Below are positions 26,336-38,476 of a DNA stretch of 64,000 bases, in pieces; the first letter of the stretch is position 1; each line of letters starts with the position of its first letter. Both the position numbers and the translations under genes were made by a program. This stretch comes from Capsaspora owczarzaki ATCC 30864 (Eukaryota; Opisthokonta; Filasterea). The stretch covers positions 1,649-65,648 of the forward strand of contig NW_011887308.1 in assembly GCF_000151315.2 (NCBI RefSeq), in the 5' to 3' direction. The notes under the pieces were generated by a model that saw only the letters and a program-made list of their open reading frames with translations, was not told the DNA's origin and did not search any database.

Positions 26336-28573
26336 ATGTCGACCACGCCGCCTGGCTCGCCGCCGCCACTGGTGCGCCCGGTGCCAGGAGCAACGACGAC
26401 GACGACCGCTACAGCAGGACCCGCAGCGTCAGCCGAGGCCGCGGCGGAGGAGCTGGACGCCGAGCTGGACGAGATGGAGGCGCAGGCCAAGAGCGCGGCG
26501 GTCTCGTCGAAGCGCATCCACGCCGTGAGCAAGATCGCCGTGCGCAACTACAAGCACTACAAGCACATTGTGCACTGCATCGAGCGGTTCATCCACCGCG
26601 CGCGCGCCGAGCACAAGCTCGCTGGCGTCTACATTATCGACGCGATCGTCCGCGGCTCGCAGCACAAGCTCGGCGCCAAGGACAACTACGCAGACCGCTT
26701 TGGGCGCAACCTGGGCGCAACGATCGAGTACTGCTTCAACAAGTGCTCCGCGGTGGACCAGGACCGCGTCCGGCGAATCGTCTCGCTCTGGCTCCAGAAT
26801 CACATCTTCCCCTTTGACATTGTCGCGCCCATCGAGAGCAAGATTGGGCCCGCGTCCGCACTGCCTGCGACTACCGCTAGTGCTGGTGCTGGTGCTAGTA
26901 GTGCTGCGGCGATCGCGTCCAACTCGGGCAGATCTACCCCCGTGCAAGAGTCACCCGCGAACAGCCCAGGCGGGTGGAGGTCCGGGCTACGATCCAATAA
27001 CGTGGTCGACGTCGATGACTTTGACTATGGCGAAGGCGGCGGCGGCAGCAATGGTGGAGGCAGTGGTGGAGGCGCGCTTGCAGAGCAAAGTCTGAATGGG
27101 GCGTATGCAACGGCGCCTGTCCCTGCTACTGCTGTTGCTGCTGCTGCTGCTGCTGCGGCTCCTGCCGTTGGCTCATTGGCTTCAATCCTCTCTGCTGCTG
27201 GCGTTGCCCCGCAGTTCTGGAACATCACCGCTACTCCTGCTTCCCTCCCTGCTCAACAGCAGTACAGTAGTATTCCTGTGGCCCAGGCCCCAGCAGCGCC
27301 GATTGGGCCTCCTCCAACCGATCCTCGCCAACAAGCGGCGCAGCATTTGCAACAACCGCAATCAGCACCCGTGCCACAACAACAACAGCAACAACAACTA
27401 CAGCAACCACCAACTCAACAGCATCAGCAACTACAAACTCAACAACAGCCACCCGCTGGCTTGGATCTTTCGATGTTGGGAGCCAACTTGGGGCTGCTCA
27501 CACAGTTGGCAAAGTCTCTCCCGTTTCTTCAATCCACTGCCTTGGCTGCTGCATCGCAAGCGCCACCTCAGCAGCAAAACCACAGTTATCAGCAGCCATC
27601 CTATCCACCGCAAGCGCAGTCGTACTCATCCAACGCGCCGCCATTGCTCAACCACTACCCGCCGCAGCAGCAATCCCAGCAGTATCTGCCCATGTCGCAG
27701 TATCAGCAGCAGCAGCAGCAGCACCAACACCAACAGCCTCAACCCTACCCGCAACAGCAACAACCGCAACAACAGCAACATCATCATCAACAACAACAAC
27801 AACAACAACAACAACAGCAACAACAACAACAGCCCTTCGGTCAGCACTCTGCTTACAGCGCTTCGTCATCCCAACAGCAGCATGGCCAATACCAGCAACA
27901 ACCGCCAAACATGGTTCGCGCAATGAGCACAACGGTCTTTCTCGGCCTGGGTCGATCGCGGCTTAGCTCGGGCGAGCTGTGCGAAGTCCTGTCCAACTAT
28001 GTGAATGTCGTCGATTGCATGTTTGGCCGAGACGAAAGCCAGGCCTTCCTGACAGTGTCTTCGAGTGTCGAGGCGGATTTTCTCGTTTCTCAGCTGGCCA
28101 TTCGCCTCTCGTCGCAGTTCCCGGGCCTGAAGGTCGGCTATGCCAAGAGTTTTGGGCAGAAAAAGTACCCCGACAGGTTCAATCAACGCACGGGCGAGTC
28201 CTTGCTGCCCGCGCACTTGGTCACGGCCGAGCTCATTCCATTCTTGTCGGATGGCGCCGAGCTCGACGAGGCCACCATCTCGCCTTCGTTGCTGCCATTG
28301 TATCGGATTAAGCGGCAAGAGTTTTTGAAGAAGATCAAGTACTTTTTGAAGCCCGACAGCCATGCTGTGGAGCAGTGGCTTCAACAGCAGCCTCAACAGC
28401 AGCAGCAGCAGCAGCAACGAGAGCAACCGCCTCCGCAACGAGAGCAACAACACCACCGTCCACCGATGCAGTCTGGGCCGCTTCCTCCTCACCCATTCGC
28501 TACGCATAATGGAGCATATGGGCAGCACCAACAGCCGTCCACGGACAATGTGATTGTCCTTGGTCGGACGTAA
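26336..28573 (+). CDS. CID-RRM protein, SCAF4/SCAF8 or Nrd1/Seb1-like
   Basis: The gene is intronless, 745 residues. A CTD-interaction domain lies at about residues 40-175, with motifs HAVSKIAVRNYKHYKHIVH, GVYIIDAIVRGSQHKLG and DRVRRIVSLWLQNHIF. A long Gln-rich, disordered middle follows. From about residue 528 comes an RRM-like fold (TTVFLGLGRSRLSSGELCEVL, then DESQAFLTVSS and VKVGYAKSFG-like strands). CID-RRM proteins bind the phosphorylated RNA polymerase II C-terminal tail and nascent RNA, controlling termination and poly(A) site choice. The order CID, Gln-rich linker, RRM fits SCAF4/8 and fungal Nrd1/Seb1 equally, so I assign no symbol. The chosen start follows a pyrimidine-rich leader; an upstream in-frame ATG (26114) would translate poly-T. 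Confidence 0.88.
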   Translation: MSTTPPGSPPPLVRPVPGATTTTTATAGPAASAEAAAEELDAELDEMEAQAKSAAVSSKRIHAVSKIAVRNYKHYKHIVHCIERFIHRARAEHKLAGVYIIDAIVRGSQHKLGAKDNYADRFGRNLGATIEYCFNKCSAVDQDRVRRIVSLWLQNHIFPFDIVAPIESKIGPASALPATTASAGAGASSAAAIASNSGRSTPVQESPANSPGGWRSGLRSNNVVDVDDFDYGEGGGGSNGGGSGGGALAEQSLNGAYATAPVPATAVAAAAAAAAPAVGSLASILSAAGVAPQFWNITATPASLPAQQQYSSIPVAQAPAAPIGPPPTDPRQQAAQHLQQPQSAPVPQQQQQQQLQQPPTQQHQQLQTQQQPPAGLDLSMLGANLGLLTQLAKSLPFLQSTALAAASQAPPQQQNHSYQQPSYPPQAQSYSSNAPPLLNHYPPQQQSQQYLPMSQYQQQQQQHQHQQPQPYPQQQQPQQQQHHHQQQQQQQQQQQQQQQPFGQHSAYSASSSQQQHGQYQQQPPNMVRAMSTTVFLGLGRSRLSSGELCEVLSNYVNVVDCMFGRDESQAFLTVSSSVEADFLVSQLAIRLSSQFPGLKVGYAKSFGQKKYPDRFNQRTGESLLPAHLVTAELIPFLSDGAELDEATISPSLLPLYRIKRQEFLKKIKYFLKPDSHAVEQWLQQQPQQQQQQQQREQPPPQREQQHHRPPMQSGPLPPHPFATHNGAYGQHQQPSTDNVIVLGRT

Positions 28574-28819
28574 CGCGTTGCTTCCATTTGTGTGACTGTG
28601 TTTGTGTGAACTGTTCCAATTTATCATCCGCTTTTGTTATATGTATATTTTCCATGTCTGAGTGTTGCTCCACATCGGGCAACTCAGTCTTGTATTCTCA
28701 GAAGTATCTTCATCTCTCTCTCTCCCCTTCATCCTTGTCTTCTGCTGCTGCTCCTTCACGCCATTGACATATCAGCCACCTCCATCTCTGAGCATTTCTT
28801 AGTAATTCCATCCATCCCA

Positions 28820-29737
28820 ATGTTGATACATTGCGCTTCCATTGCCGCTGCAGCTCCAGCACTGTTGCCTCGATCGTTGGCCAGCAGCAGCGTCGCAGCC
28901 GCCGTCGTCCGCCACCACAACCCCAACTACCACCCTCGCCACCCTCACCGGCAGCAGCAGAGGCGCTCGTTCTCATCCATCCTCATTCTCGCTGGCCGTG
29001 CGCACGCGTCCACCGCGCATGGCGGCCCAGCGAGCCATCCACCTGCGCCCTTCCTCCGCTCCAGTCGCCCAGCCAGCCAAGCCAACAACGCTGCTACTGC
29101 TCGTACTACTACTGCCGCTGCTGCTGCTGCTGCTGCTGCTCCGGCTCGGAATGCAGTGCCGCGGCCGGCCGAGTTCCCTGGCGAAGCTGGCTTTCAGCCC
29201 TTCCGCCCCGAGGCGCTCGATCCGCCGCGAGTCACCTTTGTTGGCAAGACTGCGCGGCAGGCCAAGCTGGGCGAGGACCCGCGGCTCAAGACATGGACGA
29301 CGCTCAAGCTGCCGCAGGTGCCGCAGCAGCCGCAGCAGCAGCAGGAAGCAGCGGGAAGCCCAGCCGGGTCTGCTCAGACGAGTGCTCAGACGAGTGCTCA
29401 GACGGCCGCTCAGCCGCCTCGAGACATGTATGAAGCGCGCTCGTTCACGCCGGAAGCGCGCGGCAAGATGCTGCGTGCCATCCATGGCATTGGGGCTGCA
29501 CTGTCGCAGCAGCACTTGTTCACCCGCCTCGACGACGGGCGCGAGTGGCGGATTCGTCAGCTGGCTGCACTGCAAGAGTTTGTATCCAAGCGATCGACCT
29601 CGCTGCGTCCCGTGTCCGTGCCACCTGCATCAAGCTCGAATTATCAGCAGCAGCCGCATCAGCAGCCGAGTGGAGATGATCAGACGGCGGCTCAGCAATC
29701 ACAAACAACAGCACCGGCAGAATCGCTACAACAATGA
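28820..29737 (+). CDS. Hypothetical protein with mitochondrial-type N terminus
   Basis: A single exon encodes 305 residues if translation starts at the methionine of MLIHCASIAAAAPALL. The first 50 residues are rich in Arg, Ala, Ser and His and lack acidic residues (QQQRRSFSS), as in a mitochondrial presequence. Low-complexity Ala and Gln runs follow, including three AQTS/AQTA units. Two better-conserved-looking blocks are FRPEALDPPRVTFVGKTAR...WTTLKLPQ and ARSFTPEARGKMLRAIHGIG...DDGREWRIRQLAALQEF. I do not recognise a family; a mitochondrial ribosomal or respiratory accessory protein is possible. The frame is open upstream to 28634, so the start is uncertain. Confidence 0.6.
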   Translation: MLIHCASIAAAAPALLPRSLASSSVAAAVVRHHNPNYHPRHPHRQQQRRSFSSILILAGRAHASTAHGGPASHPPAPFLRSSRPASQANNAATARTTTAAAAAAAAAPARNAVPRPAEFPGEAGFQPFRPEALDPPRVTFVGKTARQAKLGEDPRLKTWTTLKLPQVPQQPQQQQEAAGSPAGSAQTSAQTSAQTAAQPPRDMYEARSFTPEARGKMLRAIHGIGAALSQQHLFTRLDDGREWRIRQLAALQEFVSKRSTSLRPVSVPPASSSNYQQQPHQQPSGDDQTAAQQSQTTAPAESLQQ

Positions 29738-30025
29738 CGCGGAATAATATCGAGCTCTTGTTTTTTGGTTGGCGAGTTATTCACAAGCCCATATTGTTGA
29801 TCGATTGACTTGCAGGTGTTTGTGCAACGCGTCTCTTGTAGTTGTTGTTGTTGCAAACGCTCAATTCTCTCGTTTGACAGTCCAGTACTACTTGCCGTCT
29901 TGGCGTTCAATCGAGCACTTCTTCCGCCTCTTGCTTTCGAAGCTAAACTCGTCTGAGCGGGCTTTCGAATTTTTAGACTTTGAGATTCTCAGCAGCTCAG
30001 TCTTCGTTCTTCATTCAACATTCAA

Positions 30026-30322
30026 ATGGCTCACGTCTCCATCACTCTGCGCCAAAGCATTGCTGTTCTGAGCATCAGCAATCCGCCCGTCAACACGCTC
30101 AAGTAATACTCACACTAATAATCTTAATAATAATATGAAGAATAATCCCACTCGTGGTGACGTTTTGTGCGTTGAGGGAATGGTTGGTTGGACAACAACA
30201 ACCGCGTATCCCAATTTTTCAACAATTCTGCATGAAATCCCTACTCTCTGCTGACTAATTTTCCCTTCCATCCATACCAAATCCCTACTCGACTTCCGTA
30301 TTTCCGCCTCGCTCTTTCCCTC

Positions 30323-30353
<31 letters not shown>

Positions 30354-33300
30354 CCGCAATCGCAGCCATGCAGTCCGCCACGGCATCGTGCGATCTGTGC
30401 GTGAGGCCATTTCGGATGCGCGCGTGCAGGCGCTCGTGCTTGTCGGCGCAGGGCGGTCCTTCCCGGCTGGAGCAGACATTAAAGAGTTCCGCGGCGGCCA
30501 AGCGCTCAACGGTAAGCCAAACTCAACCCAAACCAACTAACTCACTGAGAGCAGCAAAACTCAAAAGAAAGCCAACGAAACGAAAGGCCAACAACAAGCA
30601 AAAAAAGAAGCATTGAACAAAAGTCGAGCGGATCAAACGACTTGGGTGAGAGACGAAATCCGAAATCCGAAAATCCGAAAATCCAAACTACGAGGCGTTC
30701 GTTCGTCCGCCTCCGCCTCCGATTTTGGACTCGACTCGAACTCGAACTCGGACGACAACAACAATAACAACGACACGCTGCTCGTTTGTTGAAATTCGCG
30801 GCTTTTGTGTTTGGTGCTCCAATCGATTGAAGCACAAGTCAGTTCTGCAGAGGATGGATTGAGATTCAAGCGATTTTGAGCATAGATTCAAAGATTGAAC
30901 GTTTTCCGATTCATTCCCGCTTCCGACCTCGAACTCGAACTCGAACTCGAACTCGAACTCGAACCTCGGATATCAAAGCCGATTCCGAGCACTGCAAGCA
31001 TTGCAAGAATCAATCACGATCGGGGTTTTTTTTTTTTTTTCGCTGTTTGCTTTATCACCGAGCTCTGACTGAGTTGTTTTGGATGCAGAGGAAGATTTCG
31101 ACCAAAGAAAGAGGGAACAACAACACGAGTCGGTCTGAGCGAGATCGATAAATCATGCACGACACCTCACTCAAAGAAAGATACTCAAATTCGTCTAACA
31201 CTCGCGTTTCAGAGCAGCGCCGCACTTTTTTCATCTCTCGATCAGCTCTACTGAGCTGCATCAGGTTGGAAGATCGGCAGTACTTGCATCAGCGATGCAC
31301 TCATTCTGGTTGCAATCCTTTTGATTCTGACAGCTCCCGTGTTGACCGAGGTCTGCGACGTGCTCGAGCAATCCCCAAAACCAATCGTGGCTGCTTTGCA
31401 CGGAACCGCACTTGGCGGTGGTCTGGAGCTGGCATTGGGTTGCCACTACCGTGTGGCCCTGGATTCCGCTCACCTTGGCCTGCCAGAAGTGCACCTTGGT
31501 AAAACCAAACCAATTGAAAGCTTTGCAAGCTGAGGTCTTGTCACAATTGTTCCTCCATTCAGCCTGACTTTTTGTTGTTGTTGTTTTTTGTTGTTGTTGT
31601 TGTTATTGCTGTTGTTGTGTTGTTGCTGCTGTTGTTGTTGTTTCAAACAGGCATCCTGCCTGGCGCGGGTGGCACACAACGCCTCCCTCGTTTGATTGGC
31701 TTGCAACGCGCGTTGGATTTGATCGTGTCGGGACAGCACATTTCTGCCGCTGCAGCCCTCAAGCTTGGACTGATTGACCAGATCTTCCAAGCTGGGGCAC
31801 CCGCTGCTGCCGAAGGCACGCTGCTGGACCGCGCTGTAGAGTACGCTCAGGGCATTGCGTCGCGCCCGTTGGACGGCCGTCGTGTGTCCGAGCTGGTCCC
31901 TCGCGATAAGAGTACCTTTGACCAGAGCGATGTCTGGGACAAGGCCCTTGCGACCGTCAAGGCGCAGCACCGTGGCTACGACGCGCCCATCCGCATTGTC
32001 GAAGCAGTTCGCGCGGCTGCTCAGCTACCCTTCAAGCAAGGCATGGCCAAGGAGTACGAGCTCGTCGTCAACCTGATGAAAGGGCCTCAGGCAAGTGCTC
32101 TGCAGCACTTGTTTTTCGCCGAGCGCGAGGTCGGGACGGTTCCCGGCCTGAATCCTTCCCTCGCCAAGCCCGTTCGTTCGGTGGGTGTGTTGGGCGCCGG
32201 CACGATGGGCGCTGGCATTGCAATGGTCTTCCTGAACGCCAAGATTCCCGTTGTTCTCCTCGACACCAAGCAAGAGTTCCTCGACCGCGGGTTGGCCGGC
32301 ATTCGCGCCGTCTACGCCTCTGACGTCAAGAAGGGCAAACTCACCGAGGAAGCCCTCGCCAAGCGCCTAGCCTTGCTCACCCCGACCCTGGACTACGCGG
32401 CCTTTGCGAACGTGGACCTGGCCATCGAAGCCGTCTTTGAGAACATGGATATCAAGAAGCAAGTCTTTGCCAAGTTGGATGCCGTGTGCAAGCCCGAGGC
32501 CATTCTGGCGAGCAACACTTCCACGCTGAACATTGATGAGGTGAGAGCGCGAGGGGAGCTGTTGTTGGTTTTTTTTTTTTTTTGTTTTTGTTTTTGTTTT
32601 TTTTTTTGTTTGTTTTTTTGCTTTGCTTTGCTTTGCTAGTCTGGTTTTGCTTTGCTTTGCTTGTCTGGTTCGGTCGGGGTTGTTTCAATCTTTCTCCGTT
32701 TTCGCTTTGACTCACTTGAACGGCTCGGGCTCGTGCGGCAGATGGCGGCGGCGACCAAGCGTCCAGAGCAGTTTATCGGCACTCACTTTTTCTCGCCCGC
32801 AAACGTCATGCGCTTGCTTGAAAACGTGCGCGGAAAGAAATCGTCACCAAGCACGATTGCCACTGTCATGGCGCTTTCCAAGACGATCAAGAAGGTGGGT
32901 GTGCTTGTCGGAAACTGCGACGGCTTTGTTGGCAACCGAATGCTCGAAGGCTACGCACGCGAGGCCTCGTTCATGCTCGAGGAAGGCGCTCTGCCCGCTC
33001 AAGTGGACAAGGTGTTGACCAGCTTTGGCATGGCCATGGGCCCGTTCCAGATGGGCGATTTGGCTGGCAACGACGTCGGCTGGCGCATCCGTCAGGGCAA
33101 AGGGATGACCAACCCCGCCACGCGCCCGGCCAAGGAAGGCCGCTACTGCGAGCTCGGCGACAAGCTGTGTGAACTTGGACGCTTTGGCCAGAAGGCTGGA
33201 GCTGGCTGGTACAAGTACGAGCAGGGACAACGCAAGGCAATTCCTGACGATGCGGTTGCCAAATTGATCGAGGCGCACTCGTCGAGCAAGGGCATTGCTC

Positions 33301-33733
33301 GCCGCAGCATTTCCGACGAGGAGATTTTCGAGCGATGCATGTACCCGCTCATCAACGAAGGCTTCAAGGTGCTGGAAGAAGGCATCGCCCTTCGCCCTGG
33401 CGACATTGACATTATTTGGTAAGGAGACTTGTGGTGCTGCAAGCTTTTGTGGACTGGACACTGGCTGAAGTCTGACTTGTTATGTGGTTGTAACACATTA
33501 TTTCCAACGTGGATTCAACCCACAGGGCATATGGCTACGGCTTCCCCCGTTACCGCGGCGGCCCGATGCATGTCGCTCAGACCATTGGTCTGAAGAAGAT
33601 TTACACTGCCCTTGCCAAATACTCGAAGCAGTTCCCGACCAGCCATCACTTTGTTCCCTCCAAGCTGCTCCAGACGCTTGCCGAGACGAACACGACCCTG
33701 GAGCAGCATTTGGCCACCAAGAGCAAGCTGTAA
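30026..33733 (+). CDS. EHHADH: Peroxisomal bifunctional enzyme (enoyl-CoA hydratase / 3-hydroxyacyl-CoA dehydrogenase)
   Basis: Six exons close in phase: 30026-30102, 30366-30511, 31334-31498, 31651-32540, 32742-33418 and 33526-33733. They give 720 residues (human EHHADH is 723). The N-terminal crotonase fold has the oxyanion-hole motifs [11 protein letters not shown] and [17 protein letters not shown] and catalytic-region segments LGLPEVHLG and [13 protein letters not shown]. The central Rossmann fold reads [15 protein letters not shown], and [11 protein letters not shown] and [11 protein letters not shown] mark the HAD domain. The C terminus is SKL, a perfect type 1 peroxisomal targeting signal. 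The enzyme performs the second and third steps of peroxisomal beta-oxidation. Intron 2 to 3 (30512-31333) is the longest and carries AACTCG hexamer and ATCCGAAA repeats; intron 4 carries TTTGC repeats. Confidence 0.96.
30656..30964. repeat. Short tandem repeats in the peroxisomal enzyme intron
   Basis: The intron contains AATCCGAA-type repeats (30656-30690), a CTCGAACTCGAACTC segment near 30726-30752, and a cleaner (CGAACT)n array at 30925-30964. The hexamer yields Arg-Thr frames that are artefacts. Confidence 0.85.
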
Positions 33734-33948
33734 CGATGAGGCTGCGGTTGACAGTTTATGTTTGGTTGTTTGTTGTTTGTCGTTTGTTGTTGTTTGTTAC
33801 TTCTTGTTGTTTGCTGTTGTTGTTGTTGTTGCTGCTGTGGATGATTTGTTTCTGTTGGAATACATGTATAACTTGTCGTGAACATGCACTGAGTTGCCAG
33901 TTTGGAGTTGTTCTGCTCAGTCCTCGTTCATCAGACAAAGTGTCGGAC

Positions 33949-34912
33949 ATGGCCGATTTAGACGACTGGGAATCCGCAGCCGATGCCGGTGTAACGCTTT
34001 CACGATTACTTTGATATTATCCACCACCTATGCACTTTGGCACGACGAGTAGGCCAACGCAATTGCCATCTCGCTGACTTCTGAGCGCGTTTCGTCAGGT
34101 CTTTGATGCGCCTCCACCGGCCCAAACAAGCGACCGCGCGACTGGTGTTCCTGAATCTGCGTGGCACCAGGACCGCCACGAGGCCGCAGATGACGCCAGG
34201 CGGGCAGCAGCGCACGAGGAGCAGCGCCACGAGCGAGACCTGAGGTAATGCGAACTCGCGCCAAACTCGCGCCAAAAAAAAAAACCGACGAAAGCACAGA
34301 AAAACTGAGACTTCCAACACGTCACCCCGCAACAGTGAGCTTGGCATGACTGGCCAAACTCCAAACGCACGTGCTTGTTTTCTCATTGAAATTATCACTC
34401 TTGTTTGAACAGATCGTTTCAAGATTCACAAAATGTTGCAAAACTTGCTCCGGAGGTCGCGAGCACTTTGCTTCCGTATATGCCAGCAGTGAGTGATGTT
34501 CGCTGGGGGGGGGTTGGATTTGAAAACTCGTGCATGATGACTCGTTCGTGCGATTGTTTGCTCAATTGCAAGCACACAGGTTCGGATAATACGAAAACCT
34601 GCTACCGTCGTCGCGTCAGAGCAGCAACGTGCGCAGGCTGCGCGTGCAGCAAGTGAGCAGTCGCGAGCTGCTTCCATGCTGATGCCTTCTGAAAGAGATG
34701 CCGCGTATGCTGCAGCAAGAGAGCGCATTCTCGGCGCTGCACCAGAGACACGACCAGCGGTGCAAGCAACACCTGTAACCTTGCGCCCACGAGAGCCCGT
34801 CGCCCCACCACAGTCACAGCTGCAAGCTCTGCCACAAGCGACTCGTCAACCAAGAGGCCCTTCATCCGGTTCCGCCACTGGATTTACACGAAGACAGGAT
34901 GAGAGCCGATAA
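33949..34912 (+). CDS. SZRD1: SUZ domain-containing protein 1
   Basis: Four exons close in phase (33949-33990, 34099-34244, 34413-34488 and 34580-34912), giving 198 residues. The N terminus MADLDDWESAADAG parallels the animal SZRD1 start (WEEAADSGE). VRIIRKP matches the IRILKRP block. SERDAAYAAARERILG is the SUZ motif, an RNA-binding element, and RQPRGPSSGSATGF matches the C-terminal SUZ-C-like block. The protein probably binds RNA in the cytoplasm. It starts only 215 bp after the stop of the upstream peroxisomal enzyme on the same strand. The gene is easily missed because three of four exons are under 150 bp. Confidence 0.88.
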
Positions 34913-35220
34913 CCCAGATGAAGTAATTCGTTTTTGTTTTGTTTTTTTTTTTTAACACAACATTGTACATGCAAACTCCAATTGTGGTAGCACCATCAAT
35001 TCGCAAGCCATCAAAGAGGCTTCACCGACAATGCTAGACCACAGGATATGCGCACACTCAGTACTCGGTACGCACAAACACACACACACATACACGCGAT
35101 GAACTCAAGCCACGTTCAACTTGGAATGCCGTCCGATAAACTCTATAAACCAACACAAACCCCAAAAAAATCAGTGAAAAGATGGCCGTTTGTCGTTCCC
35201 AAACACGCTCAAGATGCTTT
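34913..35220. other. Convergent intergenic spacer; nothing recognised
   Basis: The 308-bp spacer separates the 3' ends of SZRD1 (plus) and the LisH gene (minus). It contains a T-tract near 34944-34955 and a short CA run at 35069-35090, but no exon-like frame. Confidence 0.7.
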
Positions 35221-38104
35221 TCAACAAAGCGAAAGTGATTGATCCCGTACCATAGAAGTCAGCAAACCATCGTCTTGCGCTGATGGGTCGGCTGCAGCTG
35301 GTGCTGCTGCAGATTCCGGCAAACCAAGCTCCCAAGCTGAAGCATCCGTTTTCTCGCTGCTCTCCGAGGGGGTAGAACGCGACGGATCGGCGTTGCCCTC
35401 TTCGTCTGCGCTCGCCTGCTGGCTAGACCCGTCTGACGGGGCTGGGAGGCCTTCCGCGATGGCAAAAGCAGCTGTATCGTCGACCATATCGCCCTCAGAA
35501 GCCTCTTGTTGTCGAGGAGGGGATTCAGTAGGGCCGGGAGCTGCGGGAGCGGCTTCAGAAGATGAGGTTGTCGCTTCGTTGGGGGTTGAAACTGCGACAG
35601 ACGCCTTGGCCACTTTGGGTGCTCGCTTTGACGCACGCCCTTCCTTTTGACCACTCTTCCACGTGCCATCGCGTTCGTCGTCGTCCGGGGTATCAAAGGA
35701 TCGCTTCGCAGTCACGCGAGGACGACTCGCCGCTTTGGCGCCACCACCTCGAGAGTGTCTGCGTCCCGTGGTATTCGCCGTCGAATTCGGTCCTGATGCC
35801 TCAACAGACGGCGAAGCAGCATTGAGGCTGCTTGCTCCATTTTTGAGCGAGTTGGGTTGTTGTTGTAATTGCTGTTGCTGTAATTGCTGTGATTGCTGTT
35901 GTTGTTGTTGTTGCTGTTGTTGTTGCTGTTGTTGGTGCAATTGCTGTTGCTGTTGCTGCAATTGCTGCAGTTGCTGCAGTTGCTGTAATTGCTGAAACTG
36001 CAAGAGCTGCTTATCAAGCTGCAGGCGCTCGAAAGAGTCGGAAGAGCTTGGATTTCGAAGGGTTTGAATTCCGAGGTGGTCCATTGTTCCGTCCAATGTG
36101 AGGGAGCTGTTGCTGTGGGAAGCCATCGAGTTGGTAAAATCAAAGTTTGCGTTTGGTGTCGCAGCCAATTTGGCAAAGTCATCGTTCGGGAGGCGGGCGT
36201 CACCGAGCAGCTCGGAAATCGACGGATCAGTGGCGCTGTCAAACTTGTGACTCAGAGCGGGACCGTGAGAAGCAGGGCCAAACGGGTTGCTGGGTTGCGA
36301 CAATAGAAAGTTTTGCATTTGAAGGTCGTCGTGTTGCAATTGGAGATCGTGCAGCAAACGATTCCCATGCAGAGCGGCAGCGTTGTTGCTGTTGTTGTTG
36401 TTGTTGTTGTTCGAGAGTATTCGTGCGCCGCTGGTAGCTCCATCGAACGAGTCGTCTACCCTGGCACGCTTGTTCGGATGGGCGTCGATGAGTTGCTGTT
36501 GCTGTTGTTGGAGCATCTGTTGTTGCAAGAGCTGGATTTGGGAGGAGGTTGTCGAATTGAGTGGTACTTTCGACAACAAGGTGGCAGACGGGTTTGCTTC
36601 GTCCGTGCTCTGCACAAACAACAACAAAAAAAAACAGAGAGGCCGGGATACATGAGCGACTGCATCCAACCAACAGCAAGAGCGTAGATACAACACATCG
36701 ACGTAATTAGTTGGTAAGACTCGAAAAAGCAATGAAAGTGCATACCATGGGCTCAGCAAAGTCATGACTCGGGCTCAAGGAGGACAGCGGACCCCCTCCA
36801 AGCGAACGGCGGCCAGGTGGCAGCAAGTTATTGTTGAGCAGACCGCCGCTTTTGCTGAGAGGGGCAGAGTCCAAAGAGGAGCGTGCACTGCGAGAGGCGT
36901 TGCTACCCAAGGGTGGTGAGCAGCTGAGGGTTGAGAGGTCCTGCTGCTGCAGAAGAATTCTGCCGACCAAACTCGTCAATGCGGAGCGGCTGACCGAAAA
37001 CGGCTCGTAATGCCGGGTCTGCCGGGACTTTGGCCGTGTTGAGCAGCTGACGCACTTTGCTCGGTTTGGCGCTGGACTGCAGACCGCGTGTCAATGTACG
37101 AGCGAGCCTTCACAGAGGCAGGCTTGTTTGAGCGAGCGTTGAAAACGTCCCAAAACACGCCCCACCACTCTGCCAAAAACCCGCCAGGCACGTCAAAGAC
37201 AATCATTTCCTCTTGGAGCACTACAAGGGAAGATACAGGAGGGGGGTAGGGTGTGACGATGAGTGTGGTGCATTGTTTTGAAGTTGAATGCAGAAAACGG
37301 GAACACTTCTGGCAAAAAGCAAATGATTCGTACCTTGTGCTTCGATCGCAAAGGCTTGAGCTGCCCGGTGGAGGTTGCGCTTTTGCAGAAAGTCGTGCAC
37401 ATAGAGCATCAACCTGGTGCAAAGACGCGGGTACGTCAGTCAATCAACAACCAATAGAAGAAGAAAAAAGTACAGCTCAACTTGCAAAACTTACATCCGA
37501 TCAGTGTCGATGGCCTGACCAGGAGTCTGACTGCCGACGGGTTGGCTGGCACGAGGCGCTTGCCGAGGCAGAGGCGGCAGACTTGTCTGAGAGCTGCCTG
37601 CTAAAAGAGGTGAGGATGATGATGATGATGATGATGAAAACAGCAACAGAAACCAATGCAGAAAATGTCAGACAAGTCAAACGATGGCAGCTGGTTGCTG
37701 GTTTGTATGTTTGTACGTGTTTGTGTGTTTGTATGTTTGTTTGTGTTTGTTTGCTCTGAAGAACGAAAAAGTCTGAAACAACTCTTGCTTGTTGAGCTGT
37801 TTTTGCTTGTTTTTGCTTCGCTTAGGGTTTTGATGGGGCGGTTCCTTCGAGATTCGAAAAGAGGGAGGGGATGGTAATGCAAGTATGAAACAGAAAACGT
37901 TTTTCAGCAACTTGTGTTTTGCTTAGCTTTTCGCTTGTTTTGGAGTTTGACAGGCGTTTCCTAAAAAAGGGATTGAGAGACTTTGTACCTGTTCGCAACG
38001 ATGGACTAAGCGATGGCGCTGTTGCCGTCCGCTGCTGCTGTTGTTGCTGTTGCTGCTGTTGTTGCTGTTGCTGTTGTTGCTGCGGTGGAATCGGCTGCTG
38101 AAAG

Positions 38105-38144
<40 letters not shown>

Positions 38145-38441
38145 GTTGAGCGAGTTGGAGCGCGTCGTCCTGCGCCGCCGAGTGCTGCGCATGCTGATGC
38201 TGGTGCTGATGCTGATGCTGGTGCTGGTGCTGGTGCTGGTGCTGATGCTGGTGTTGGAGTTGTTGCAGTTGCTGTAGCTTGACGCTGTCAATCGATGCAG
38301 AGATGGCAAAGCCTGGCTGTGGGTGGCCCAGCAACTGAAGATCAAACTCCTGCTGCTGGAGTTGCTGCTGCTGTTGCTGCTGCTGTTGTTGCTGCATGTG
38401 ATGGTAATGCTGATGCACCAGCGACGCTGAGGCTGAGGACG

Positions 38442-38476
<35 letters not shown>

